64,000 nucleotides of DNA from DATARH01 sp963847345 (GTDB lineage: Bacteria; Pseudomonadota; Alphaproteobacteria; ATCC43930; CGMCC-115725), in assembly GCA_963847345.1 (NCBI GenBank), contig CAWJZU010000039.1, positions 124,001 to 188,000 of the forward strand, in the 5' to 3' direction. Positions 28,205 to 37,671 of this stretch are shown here, one piece after another; within the stretch, counting starts at the first letter, position 1; each line of letters starts with the position of its first letter. The notes beneath the pieces were generated by a model. It was not told the origin of the DNA and did not search any database. It was given only the letters and a program-made list of their open reading frames with translations. The position numbers and the translations under genes were made by a program.

Positions 28205-31045
28205 ACCGACAGGGTTGCGCCTGGCGAGGCCCGATGCAAGATCGCGTGCAGTTCCGGCAGGCACGAGCCGCAATTCGTCCCGGCTCGCAGCGCGACGCCG
28301 ATCTCGGCGACGCTGGTCAGTTTCCGCCGTCCAATCGTATCGTGCAGAGTACGCAGCCCGACGCCGAAACACGCGCAGATCGTCGGGCCGGTTTCGGCCG
28401 GAGCCGCGCCCGGGAGCGTTCCGGCCAGGATTTTCGTCCGCGCATCCGGGTCGATCTCGCTGCCAAGCAGGGTCGCCACCGCGTCGCGCGAGGGAAGCCC
28501 GGCCGTGCTGCGCGACAGGAACAGGCAGGCATCCAGACGCCCCCCGACAAAACTCGCGTAACGGAACGCACCGCGCGCCGGGTCGGCGTAGATCACCAGC
28601 TCGGGCGCCGACGACGCCGCATCGAGCAGGTCGAGCACCCAGCTTTCGGTGGCCCGTCCGCTCGGCAGCGGCGCCCAGCCGGCCAGGTCGAACACATGGC
28701 CCAGCGGCGATGGCACGCGCGCCCAATAGTATTCGCCGCTCGGGAGATTGTTGCCGCGCCGCAGCGCCAAACCGCGCCACAGTGGCGCGATCGGCTTCAC
28801 CCGCACCGCGGTGAGCTTCAGTTCGGGCTGACCGGATATCGGATCGGTCGACGCCTGGACCAGCCGGTTAATCGGCCCGGTGGACGAGAACGCATCGGTC
28901 CAGTGCATCGCCGCGAAAACTTCGCCCCGGCGCTGCGCCGCGGTGAGCCGCACCGGCAGCACCGTTTCGCCATGCGCGCTCTCAACGCGGGCGAGACCGC
29001 CCTCGACCAGATCCAGACCCGCCGCGTCGTCCGGATGCACGTCGAGCAGCGGCTCGCGCTGATGCGCCATTAGGCGGGCGAGGCGGCCGGTTCGTGTCAT
29101 CGTGTGCCACTGATCGCGAATGCGGCCGGTATTCAGCAGCAGCGGCAGATGCCTGTCGGCGATGGAAGCGGGCGGGCGGTATGGGGTCGGCACGAAGCGG
29201 GCGCGGCCGTCTTCGGTCGGAAACGGTTCGCCGCAGCCGAAGAGGCGCTTGGCGACGGAGAGGCCACGTTGCCTTGCTCCCTCTCCCCCACCGGGGGAGA
29301 GGGTCGGGGTAAGGGGGTTAACGTCACGACACCCACCGCTACTCACCTCACCCTCCCGTCGCGATGCGATGGGCCCCTCCCTCTCCCCCCTAAAGGGCGG
29401 GGAGGGGCTTATCCGGGGCAACGGCCATTGAACCGGCGAGAGGGCGTCGTATTCCTCGTCGGTCATGTCCGCGAGCGCGCCGATATCGAAGACCCGCCGA
29501 GCGTTGCCGCTGTTCTCGAACCCCGACAGGGCGGCGTGCTCGCGGAAGATGTCGGCGGGGCCGCGATAAGGGAAGGCGCCTTCCCAGCCCATCCGTCGCG
29601 CGAATTCGGTCAGCATCCACCAATCCGGCCGCGCCTCTCCCGGCGGCGCGCGGAAGGCGCGCTGGCGCGATATCAGGCGCTCGGAATTGGTGACCGTACC
29701 GTCCTTTTCGCTCCAGCCGGCCGCCGGCAACACGACATCGGCGAAGCGCGTCGTGTCGGTCGGCCAGCAATCGCTGACAACGACGAACGGGCACGCCGCG
29801 AGCGCCTCTCGAACGCGTGCGGCGCGCGGCATGCTGGCGGCCGGGTTCGTGCCAAGCACCCACAGCGCCTTGACCCTGCCATCGAGCATCGCATCGAACA
29901 GTTCGACGGCCTTGAGACCGGGGCGGCTCGCGATATCGCGGCGCATCCCAGAAGCGGCTGACACGGTCGACGTCGGCCGGGTTAGCGAAACCCATATGCG
30001 CGGCGAGCTGGTTCGCGAGACCGCCGACCTCGCGCCCGCCCATCGCGTTCGGCTGCCCGGTCAGCGAAAACGGCCCCATGCCGGGGTGTCCGATCCGGCC
30101 GGTCGCGAGATGGCAGTTGATGATCGCGTTGACCTTGTCGGTGCCGGCGGAGGACTGGTTCACGCCCTGCGAATAGAGCGTGACGCTGCGCTCGGTGCGG
30201 GTAAACCAGTCGAAAAATGTCGCCAGGTCGCGGGCCGGCACGTCGGCGATCCGGGCCGCCTCGACGAGCGAGGATACGGAAGCGCGCGCCGCCTCGACAG
30301 CAGCCACGAGACCCGCCGTGTGCGCCCCGATCCAGTCGCGATCGCAGGCGCCGTTCTCGACCAGATGCAGCAGCAGCGCCGCGAACACCGCGACATCGGA
30401 ACCGGGGCGGATCGCGAGATGCAGATCGGCGATGTCGCAGGTCGCGGTGCGGCGCGGGTCGATCACGACAACCCTGGTCTTGCGCGTCTCTTTCGCGGCG
30501 GCGAGGCGCTGGTACAGCACCGGGTGGCACCACGCGGCGTTGCTGCCGACCAGCACGACCAGATCGGCTTCCTCGATGTCCTCGTAAACGCCGGGGACGA
30601 CATCCTCGCCAAAGGCGCGGACATGCCCCGCGACCGACGACGCCATGCACAGCCGCGAATTGGTGTCGATATTGGCGGCGCCGATAAAGCCCTTCATCAG
30701 CTTGTTGGCGACGTAATAATCCTCAGTCAGGAACTGGCCGGAGACGTAGAGCGCGACCGCGTCCGGCCCGTGCTCGTCGATCGTGCGGGAAAACACCCCG
30801 GCGACCAGATCGACCGCCTCGTCCCAGTCGGCTCTGACGCCGCCGATCTCCGGGTACAAGAGGCGGCCGGTGTCGTCGAGCGTCTCGGCGAGCGCCGCGC
30901 CTTTCGAGCACAGCCTCCCGCGATTGGCGGGGTGCTCCTTGTCGCCGGCGATCGTGCCGTCCGGCGCGACGGTCAGCCCGCAGCCGACGCCGCAATACGG
31001 GCAGGCCGTGCGCACGGTGATCGGCACGGGGCCCGCCTCGCTCAC
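28201..31045 (-). CDS. nasA: Assimilatory nitrate reductase catalytic subunit (frameshifted, with in-frame repeat insertion)
   Basis: About 947 residues after removing one extra base near 29955. I choose GTG 31045, which overlaps the nirD stop and follows GGGAGG. The N-terminal 4Fe-4S motif is Cys15, Cys18, Cys22 and Cys46 (CPYCGVGCGL to RLCSKG). The bis-MGD oxidoreductase core follows, with NQSSAGTDKVNAI and GQPNAMGGREVGG. At the C-terminus a BFD-like 2Fe-2S domain has CACFGVG and CGSCLPEL, as in NasA/NarB enzymes that take electrons from an NAD(P)H partner. Around residues 540-595 about 55 residues are encoded by a palindromic repeat (see 29262-29425), making this protein longer than usual. 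Cytoplasmic reduction of nitrate to nitrite. Confidence 0.93.
29262..29425 (-). repeat. Palindromic repeat inserted in frame within nasA
   Basis: On the minus strand the segment contains CCCCTTACCCCGACCCTCTC leading into the perfect hairpin CCCTCTCCCCC-GGT-GGGGGAGAGGG, plus a second C/G-tract palindrome near 29380-29415. The first arm is nearly identical to the start of the element at 61890-62004. Both flanks of nasA continue in the same frame without a stop. The insert is translated as a Pro/Gly/Arg-rich stretch including PLTPTLSPGGGEG, lying between the PVQWP segment and the FPTEDGRARF segment. Confidence 0.75.
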
Positions 31046-31407
31046 GCCGCCTCCCAGCACGGTGCGTCGGCTGCCCTGGTGGATGGAAGCAGCAGCAGGA
31101 TACGGTCGCCGTCGAGCCGCACCGTAACACCGCGCGGTGCACAGCCTTCATCGGGGGCTTCGGCGTTCCCCGTCGCCAGTTCGATGACCCAGCCATGCAG
31201 CGGACAGGCGACGGCGCGGCCTTGCACGATACCCTCCGACAATGGGCCGCCACGATGCGGGCAGCGGTCGATCAGCGCGAAGATTTCGTCTTCTCCGGTG
31301 CGGAATACCGCGACGGGCGGCGATCCGTCCGGCCTGATAACACGCCGGGCCCCGCGGCGGGGAATGTCGTCGAGGCGGCCGATATCGATCCAGCCTGCCG
31401 CTTGCAT
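31042..31407 (-). CDS. nirD: Nitrite reductase (NAD(P)H) small subunit, Rieske-type
   Basis: 121 residues from ATG 31407, four bp after the nirB stop. The Rieske-like fold is clear, with CPHRGGPLSEG and CPLHGWVIEL supplying the two Cys-x-His pairs; some NirD proteins lack these ligands but here they are complete, so a 2Fe-2S centre is possible. It works with NirB in six-electron reduction of nitrite to ammonium in the cytoplasm. The nasA GTG start overlaps its stop. Confidence 0.92.
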   Translation of the reverse strand: MQAAGWIDIGRLDDIPRRGARRVIRPDGSPPVAVFRTGEDEIFALIDRCPHRGGPLSEGIVQGRAVACPLHGWVIELATGNAEAPDEGCAPRGVTVRLDGDRILLLLPSTRAADAPCWEAA

Positions 31408-31411
31408 CGTC

Positions 31412-33895
31412 TCATCCCACCTCGGCGAGCGCGCGGTATTCATGCGCCGCGACGCCGGCCGCGCGCTCGGCCCAGGGGTCCTTTTGTACAAAGCTCTGCG
31501 CGAACAGGAACCGCCGGTGCAGTGCGCGCCGCGCGTTCGCGTCCTCGACGATCCGGCGGCGGACATACTCGATGCCGACCCGGGCGACCCAGGGGGCGGT
31601 GCGTTCGAGATAGCGCGCTTCCTCGCGGTAGAGCTGCAGGAACGCGCCGACATGTTCGAGCACTTCGGCTTCGCTGGCGACGCGCGTCAGAGGGTCGGTG
31701 ACGCGGACCTCGACCCCGCCATTGCCGCCGACGACGATGTCGTAACCGGCATCGACGCAGACCACGCCGACATCCTTGATCGTCGCCTCGGCGCAGTTGC
31801 GCGGACAGCCCGAGACCGCCAGCTTGACTTTGTGCGGCGTCCACGATCCCCAGCACATCTGTTCGAGCTTGACACCGAGCCCGGTCGAATCCTGCGTGCC
31901 GAAGCGGCACCATTCGCTGCCGACGCAGGTTTTCACGGTGCGCAGCGCCTTGCCGTAGGCATGACCGGAGACGAGGCCGGCAGCGTTCAGGTCGGCCCAG
32001 ATCGCCGGCAGCTGCTCCTTTTTGACGCCGAGCAGATCGATGCGCTGACCGCCGGTGACCTTGACGGTCGGCACGCCGTATTTCTCGGCGGCGTCGGCAA
32101 TGGCGCGCAATTCGCGCGGGTTGGTCAGCCCGCCCCACATCCTGGGAACGACCGAATAGGTCCCGTCCTTCTGGATGTTCGCGTGCACCCGCTCGTTGAC
32201 AAAGCGCGATTGCGGGTCGTCGCGGTAGCGGTCGGGCCACGCGCACAGCAGGAAATAGTTCAGCGCCGGACGGCACTTCTGGCAGCCGTCTTCGGTCTTC
32301 CAGCCGAGCGCCTCGCGGGCTTCGGCGATCGTGGTCAGCTCGCGTTCGACGATCGCGCGACGCACCGCGTCGTGCCCGTGCCCGGTGCACTTACACAGCG
32401 GCGGGTCGTCCGAGTGGACGACTACGCTGCCGGTGACATGCGCCAGGATTGCCTCGACCGTCGCGGTACACGACCCGCACGACGACGAAGCCTTGGTGTG
32501 CGCCCGCACGGCGTCGAGCGTCGCCAGTCCCTTGTCGCGGATCGCGCGGCAGATCGTGCCCTTGGTGACGCCGTTGCAGCCGCATACCTGTTCGCTCTCG
32601 GCCATCGCCGCGACATCGACTCCGGCAGCCGGGGCGCCGGCTGCCTCGGCGAAGGCGCGCCCGAAGGCCAGCTGGTCGCGGAACGCCGACACATCGGCCT
32701 TGTCGCGCATCAGCTGCACGTACCAGGGACCGTCGCCGACGCTGCCGTACAGCACGCATCCGACGATCCGGTCGTCGCGCAACACGACCTTCTTGTAGAC
32801 GCCGCGCTTGGCGTCGTGCAGCGTGATCTCGTCGTCATGCTCGTCGGCGGCGGCGAGCGCCCCGGCCGAGAACACGTCGATGCCGGTGATCTTGAGGTTC
32901 GTAAACACCGGCGGCGGGACGTAGACCGCCGCGTCATCGCCGGCGAGACGCGCGCCGCACACCTTGGCCTGCTCCCAGATCGGCGCGACGAGGCCAAACA
33001 CCTGACCGTTATGCTCGATGCACTCGCCGACGGCATAGATGTCGGGGGCGCTGGTCCGCATGTCGTCGCCGACCAGAATGCCGCGGTTGACGTTAAGACC
33101 GGCGGCGCGCGCCAGGTCGATACTGGGCCGGATGCCGATCGCCAGCACGACGAGATCGGCCGGGATCTCGCGCCCGTCCGCCAGGATCACGCCCTCTGCC
33201 TTGTCGACGCCGAGGATTTCCTCGGTCTGGCCATTTGTGAAAAACGCGATGCCGCGCGCGTCGAGGTCGCGGCGCAGCAGCTCGCCGGCCGCCGTGTCGA
33301 GCTGCCGTTCCATCAATGTCGGCATCAGGTGGACCACCGCGACCGCCATACCGCGCCGTTTCAACCCCCAGGCCGCTTCGAGCCCCAACAGTCCACCGCC
33401 GATCACGACCGCGCGGCGGTGGTGCTCGGAGGCCGCAATCATCGCCTCGACATCCGCGATGTCGCGAAAAGCGTGGACCCCGGGGAGGCCGAGGCCTGGG
33501 ATCGGCGGCGCCAGCGGCTTTGATCCCGTGGCTAGCAGCAGCTTGTCGTATTCCAGCGCTACGCCGCTCGCGAGCGCTACCGTTTTCGCAGTGGGGTCGA
33601 TCGCGGTTGCTGCATCGCCCGCGATCAGGCGAACGCTGCGCTCGTCGTACCAATCGAGCGGGTTGATGACGATGTCGGCGATGTTTTTGTCGCCGGCCAG
33701 CACCGAAGACAACAGGATGCGGTTGTAGTTCGGATGCGGCTCGGCGCCGATCACGGTGATGTCGTAGCGATCGGGCGCGCGAGCCAGCAGCTCCTCGACC
33801 GTCCGCATTCCGGCCATGCCGTTGCCGACAACGACAAGCCGTTCGCGAACGGGTCGTTCGCTATTGGGGCTGTCGCGCCGCGCCACGCTGGTCAC
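31412..33895 (-). CDS. nirB: Nitrite reductase (NAD(P)H) large subunit
   Basis: About 827 residues, no frameshift. Domains in order: FAD-binding (LVVVGNGMAGMRTVEEL), NAD(P)H-binding (VVIGGGLLGLEAAWGL), a BFD-type 2Fe-2S domain (VCGCNGVTKGTI and CGSCTATVEAIL), and the siroheme/4Fe-4S nitrite reductase core with the ferredoxin-like half-domain (PRMWGGLTNP) and GCPRNCAEATIKDVG. A WCRFGTQDS segment completes the siroheme site. GTG 33895 starts just after the narK stop; GTG 33886 is an alternative. It reduces nitrite to ammonium with NirD. Confidence 0.95.
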   Translation of the reverse strand: MTSVARRDSPNSERPVRERLVVVGNGMAGMRTVEELLARAPDRYDITVIGAEPHPNYNRILLSSVLAGDKNIADIVINPLDWYDERSVRLIAGDAATAIDPTAKTVALASGVALEYDKLLLATGSKPLAPPIPGLGLPGVHAFRDIADVEAMIAASEHHRRAVVIGGGLLGLEAAWGLKRRGMAVAVVHLMPTLMERQLDTAAGELLRRDLDARGIAFFTNGQTEEILGVDKAEGVILADGREIPADLVVLAIGIRPSIDLARAAGLNVNRGILVGDDMRTSAPDIYAVGECIEHNGQVFGLVAPIWEQAKVCGARLAGDDAAVYVPPPVFTNLKITGIDVFSAGALAAADEHDDEITLHDAKRGVYKKVVLRDDRIVGCVLYGSVGDGPWYVQLMRDKADVSAFRDQLAFGRAFAEAAGAPAAGVDVAAMAESEQVCGCNGVTKGTICRAIRDKGLATLDAVRAHTKASSSCGSCTATVEAILAHVTGSVVVHSDDPPLCKCTGHGHDAVRRAIVERELTTIAEAREALGWKTEDGCQKCRPALNYFLLCAWPDRYRDDPQSRFVNERVHANIQKDGTYSVVPRMWGGLTNPRELRAIADAAEKYGVPTVKVTGGQRIDLLGVKKEQLPAIWADLNAAGLVSGHAYGKALRTVKTCVGSEWCRFGTQDSTGLGVKLEQMCWGSWTPHKVKLAVSGCPRNCAEATIKDVGVVCVDAGYDIVVGGNGGVEVRVTDPLTRVASEAEVLEHVGAFLQLYREEARYLERTAPWVARVGIEYVRRRIVEDANARRALHRRFLFAQSFVQKDPWAERAAGVAAHEYRALAEVG

Positions 33896-33900
33896 GCCCG

Positions 33901-35287
33901 TCAGACCCGGGCCGTCGCAAGGCTTGGCGCCCGCCCCGCCAGGAAGCTCTTGCGCATGTAGTACCACCAGGTCAGCGCGATGCAGCTGACGTAGAACGCG
34001 AGAAACACCATCAGCGCGAGATGCGGGCCGCCGGTGCTGGCGATCGAGGCGCCGAAGCCGCGCGGGATCAGATAGCCGCCGCAAGCGCCAATCGCTGAGG
34101 TAAACCCGAGCACGGCGGCGCTTTCGATGCCGGCCGCCTTGAGCGCCGCGGCGCGCCCATCTTCTCCCGCACCCTGTGCCCCGCGCAGCTTTGCTTCGCG
34201 GAAGATCGACGGGATCATCCGGAACGTCGAACCGTTGCCGACCCCGGTCGTGATGAACAGGATCAGGAACATCGTCAGGAATGCGGCGAAATCTTTCGTC
34301 TGGACGGCGTAGATGACGCCGATCGTCGCGGCTCCCATTGCAACGAAGTTCCAGAATGTGACGCGGGCGCCGCCGAGCTTGTCTGCCAGCAATCCGCCGA
34401 GCGGGCGCGCGACCGAACCGACCAGCGGCCCGAGAAACGCGACGGCGACCGTGATCTCCGGAAACTGCGTCTTGATCAGCAGCGGAAACGCCGCCGAATA
34501 GCCGATGAATGACCCGAATGTCCCGATATACAGCCAGGACATGATCCAGGTGTGCTTGCGTCTGGTGATGACCAGCTGATCGCGAAACGTCGAACGCGCC
34601 GCGGTCAGGTTGTTCATGAAGCAGAACGCGCCGACCACCGCGATCGCGATCAGCGGCAGCCACATCAGCCCGGCATTCTGCAGATAGAGGCCGCCCGGCC
34701 CCGGCTCGGCCAGGTAGAGCGTGAAGATGCCGGTGCCCATCAGGATCGGGGTCAGCAACTGAACGCTGCTGACGCCGATATTGCCGCCGGCCGCGTTCAA
34801 TCCGAGCGCCCAGCCCTTCATCCGGTCGGGGTAGAAGAACGAGATATTGGCCATGCTCGACGCGAAATTGCCGCCGCCCAGCCCGGCCGTCGCGGCGGCC
34901 AGCAGCATCAGCCAGAACGGCGTGTCCGGCCTGGCTGACGAAATAGGCCAGCGCGATCGTCGGGATGAACAGCAGCATCGCGCTGACGACCGTCCAGTTG
35001 CGCCCGCCGAACCGCGGCACCGCGAACGTGTAGGGAAACCGCATCAGCGAGCCGATCAGCCCCGGCAGCGCGACCAATTGGAAAAGCTGGTCGGTCGTGT
35101 AGGGAAAGCCGGCTTGCGGCAGCTTGGTCGCGACGATGCTCCAAACCAGCCAGATCGAAAATCCGAGATGTTCGGCGACGATCGACCAGATCAGGTTGCG
35201 GCGCGCGATCCGTTTGCCGCGCGTCTCCCAGAACGCCGCGTCCTCGGGCCGCCAATCCGAAATCCAGCTCGTGTTCCGTTCGGGCAT
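33901..35287 (-). CDS. narK: Nitrate/nitrite MFS transporter, NarK/NasA family (frameshifted)
   Basis: 461 residues after removing one extra base near 34928 (restoring SQPDTPFWLMLLAAA). About twelve membrane helices. The nitrate signature glycine-rich motifs are present: AGLGGGNFASSMANISFFYP in helix 5 and ITTGVGNGSTFRMIPSIF in the second half. First gene of the nitrate operon narK-nirB-nirD-nasA-hemD, all minus strand and tightly packed. AGGA lies upstream of ATG 35287, and a sigma-54 promoter is about 75 bp upstream. Confidence 0.94.
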
Positions 35288-35361
35288 GGAGATGTCCTGT
35301 TTCGCGGGTAGGACCTGTCCCGGCGGCCGGTGTCGGACCGGGAGTGTCGACGCGAAAAAGC

Positions 35362-35377
35362 AGCAAATCCCGTGCCA
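35362..35377 (-). promoter_or_regulatory. Sigma-54 (RpoN) -24/-12 promoter of the nitrate assimilation operon
   Basis: On the minus strand TGGCACGGGATTTGCT matches the sigma-54 consensus TGGCACG-N4-TTGCW at every defined position, with GG and GC ten bases apart. The predicted start is near 35350, leaving a ~60-nt leader before the narK ATG at 35287. Control of nas operons by NtrC and sigma-54 under nitrogen limitation is well established in proteobacteria. Confidence 0.85.
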
Positions 35378-35460
35378 GAGGTTTTGGCGGCGTTACGGCC
35401 TGAGGTTACCGCAACGCGCGCCGATCCCCTGACCGTTCGTTGAGCGCGCTGCCCTCAAAC

Positions 35461-35473
35461 TGTGCGACGCACA
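35461..35473. promoter_or_regulatory. Candidate enhancer-binding site upstream of the nas promoter
   Basis: TGTGCGACGCACA is a perfect 6-1-6 palindrome about 85 bp upstream of the -24 element, a usual distance for a sigma-54 activator. It shares the GCAC/GTGC half-site flavour of NtrC sites but has a shorter spacer than the classical NtrC operator. Assignment to a particular regulator is inference. Confidence 0.35.
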
Positions 35474-35583
35474 ATCGCCAGCGAGCCACCGTCCTCGTTT
35501 TAGCCAGGGCGACAGGTCCTGTATGATCTCATCCGTGTATGAGGCCGAGAAGCGGCCAATTTCGGCGTGAAGGAGCATCAGCG

Positions 35584-36363
35584 ATGGGTTACGAGACGAT
35601 CCTGTACAGCGAGGACGGACCGGTCGGGACCCTGACGCTGAACCGCCCCGAAGACGGCAACATGTTTACCGAGACGATGTGTCACGAGGTGCGCGACTGC
35701 ATCAACGCGATCCGGCGCGAGACCCGCACCCGCGTGCTGGTCATCACCGGTTCGGGCGATCGCTTCTTCTGCATCGGCGGGCGGAAGGCGGGCATGCCCG
35801 AGACAACGCTTTATGCCGGCGTGCTGCCGACGCTCGACATGTACGAAAGCATCGAGCGGTTGCAGAAGCCGGTCATTGCCTCGGTCAACGGCTACGCGGT
35901 CGGCGGCGGCAATGTGCTGCAGGTCATGTGCGACATCACGATCGCCAAGGAAAGCGCGATCTTCCGCCAGGTCGGCCCGATGATGGGCAGTTTCGATGCC
36001 GGCTTCGGCACCTGGTATCTCGAAGACCTGGTCGGCAAGAAAAAGGCCAAGGAAATCTGGTTCCGCAATCCGCGAATGACGGCGCGCGAGGCCCTGGAAA
36101 TCGGCATGATCAATCAGGTGGTGCCCGACGACCGGCTCGCCGCCGCGACACGCGAGATGGCGCTCGAAATCGCCGAGCGCGGCGCCTTCGCGCTGGCCTC
36201 GATCAAGACCGCGTTCAGCGCCCGGCACGGCGGCGTCGGCGGCCTGGCCCGTCTCGCGCACGATCTCTTGCTGCGCTCCTATCTCGACAGCGACGAATCG
36301 CACGAACTGGGAGACGCCTTTGCACAGAAGAGAAAGCCTGATCCGGAGAAATTCGGGCACTGA
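35584..36363 (+). CDS. Enoyl-CoA hydratase/isomerase family protein, MenB/BadI-like
   Basis: 259 residues, intact; GAAGGAG precedes ATG 35584. Crotonase-fold oxyanion-hole segments are the GGRKAG and NGYAVGGGN loops. The stretch QVGPMMGSFDAGFGTWYLE with VGKKKAKEIWF resembles the MenB (naphthoyl-CoA synthase) and BadI (ketocyclohexanecarboxyl-CoA hydrolase) branch rather than ordinary hydratases, where this loop shapes a ring-forming or ring-opening active site. No menaquinone or benzoate genes are nearby, so the exact reaction is unknown. Divergent from the nitrate operon. Confidence 0.88.
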   Translation: MGYETILYSEDGPVGTLTLNRPEDGNMFTETMCHEVRDCINAIRRETRTRVLVITGSGDRFFCIGGRKAGMPETTLYAGVLPTLDMYESIERLQKPVIASVNGYAVGGGNVLQVMCDITIAKESAIFRQVGPMMGSFDAGFGTWYLEDLVGKKKAKEIWFRNPRMTAREALEIGMINQVVPDDRLAAATREMALEIAERGAFALASIKTAFSARHGGVGGLARLAHDLLLRSYLDSDESHELGDAFAQKRKPDPEKFGH

Positions 36364-36542
36364 TTCGTCCGCGCCGCCGAGACAACGGCCAGAGACGGAA
36401 CTTCAAGCTCCAAGAAAATCGCATTGTGAGTATTGGTAGAACGTGCCGATCGCCGAATTTACTTTTCCGTTTAGATCGGATGTTTTGCCATCCTGAACTG
36501 TTGGCATAGGTGAAGTTTATCCACGCTAAATAGAGGTGGCCT

Positions 36543-37487
36543 ATGCACGGTTATAATCTCGTTGCGATTTATCCGACACTGGAAGAGGCGCGGCGCGTCA
36601 GCGACCGTCTGCTCGCCGAGGGCCTCAGCCCGGGCGATGTTCGATTGACCGACGCCTCGGGGGAGCGCATGACCAGCGATGTGCCTCGTGAGCCGCACCA
36701 AGAGCGCGGTTTCTTCGACTGGCTCTTCGCCAGCGACGTGCCGGAATACGATCGCGACCGCTACAGCGCGCATCTGAACGAAAGACGCGCCGCGGTGTCG
36801 GTGCGTGCGGCCGACCAGCACTGGCATGACCGGGTCATTGATATTATGGAGGAATTCGGCCCGATCGACATCGAGGAAGATGGGCGGGCGATCACCCACG
36901 AGCGCCACGCGGCCGGCGCCTCCGCGTTCGGCGCTACATCGGTCCCGTCGACCGGAATGGCTACCGGCGGCATGGCGACCAACGCCGATCTTCACACCAC
37001 CGCCAGCACCGATACGCACACCCACGCTCGGACCGATAAGGGGCGCGAGCGCGAGGAGGTGATCCCGGTCGTCAAGGAGGAGCTGGCCGTCGGCAAGCGC
37101 GCCACCGAGCGGCGCTACCGGGTGAAAAGCTATGTCATCGAGCACCCCGTCGAGAAGACGGCCACCGTGCGCGACGAGCGGGTCGAGATCGAGCGTCGCC
37201 CGATTTCGCGGACCGGTGATCTCGGCATGCCGCAGGAGCGCGAGATTGAAGTGGTCGAGCGCCACGAGGAACCGGTCGCCGAGAAACGCGTGACAGGCAC
37301 TGAGGAAATCGTCGTCCGCAAGGAGGTCGTCGAACGGCCGGAGACCGTCCGCGGCACGGTGCGCGAGACCAAGGTCGAGGTCGAGAAGGAGCCGGCCGGT
37401 GCAGCCGAGCGGGCAACGCGGTCGCCGAGCGTAGCGGACCGCCCCGCCGATACAAAGCCGCGAACTCCGGGCGGAACCGAAAGGTAA
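36543..37487 (+). CDS. YsnF/AvaK-like stress protein (DUF2382, with general-stress 17M-like N-terminus)
   Basis: 314 residues. The N-terminal ~110 residues (VAIYPTLEEARRVSDRLLAEG to VIDIMEEFGPIDIEE) resemble the small stress-protein domain that reports compact alpha/beta modules. A low-complexity Thr/His/Ala linker (120-165) follows. The C-terminal DUF2382 domain is built of E-R/V-K-rich beta repeats: VIPVVKEELAVGKR, KTATVRDERVEIERRP and EEIVVRKEVVERPE. It is highly charged and probably cytosolic. DUF2382 proteins are linked to general stress responses but have no defined biochemical activity. GAGGTGG lies upstream of the start. No operon partner. Confidence 0.85.
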   Translation: MHGYNLVAIYPTLEEARRVSDRLLAEGLSPGDVRLTDASGERMTSDVPREPHQERGFFDWLFASDVPEYDRDRYSAHLNERRAAVSVRAADQHWHDRVIDIMEEFGPIDIEEDGRAITHERHAAGASAFGATSVPSTGMATGGMATNADLHTTASTDTHTHARTDKGREREEVIPVVKEELAVGKRATERRYRVKSYVIEHPVEKTATVRDERVEIERRPISRTGDLGMPQEREIEVVERHEEPVAEKRVTGTEEIVVRKEVVERPETVRGTVRETKVEVEKEPAGAAERATRSPSVADRPADTKPRTPGGTER

Positions 37488-37671
37488 CTTGTCGAAAGCG
37501 GGGTCTGGGCGGTCGCATCGACCTCCGATCACGGAGATTCCTGCGGGACCAGCGGCAGAAAGTTAGCGAGGGTCCTGGCCGGCTCAGGTCAGGACCCTGT
37601 TGCCGCGAGACGCCGTGACAGCGAAACGGCTCGCCAGTAACGTGCGGTGAGTTCACCTTGGCGAGCCCGCG

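Noticed and set aside
29687..33523. A 1278-codon open frame on the plus strand antisense to the nitrate operon
   Set aside because: It is a by-product of high GC and third-position bias; the minus strand encodes unmistakable NasA, NirD and NirB, and the antisense protein has no family features.
35340..35400. A third copy of the 245-bp repeat near AAAGCAGCAAATCCCG
   Set aside because: Only about 15 bases resemble the repeat and the segment is better explained by the sigma-54 promoter read on the minus strand.
36364..36542. Possible EcfG (GGAAC-N16/17-CGTT) promoter before the YsnF-like stress gene
   Set aside because: A GGAAC near 36396 and a TGAAC near 36496 exist, but neither has a correctly spaced CGTT element, so the match is no better than chance.
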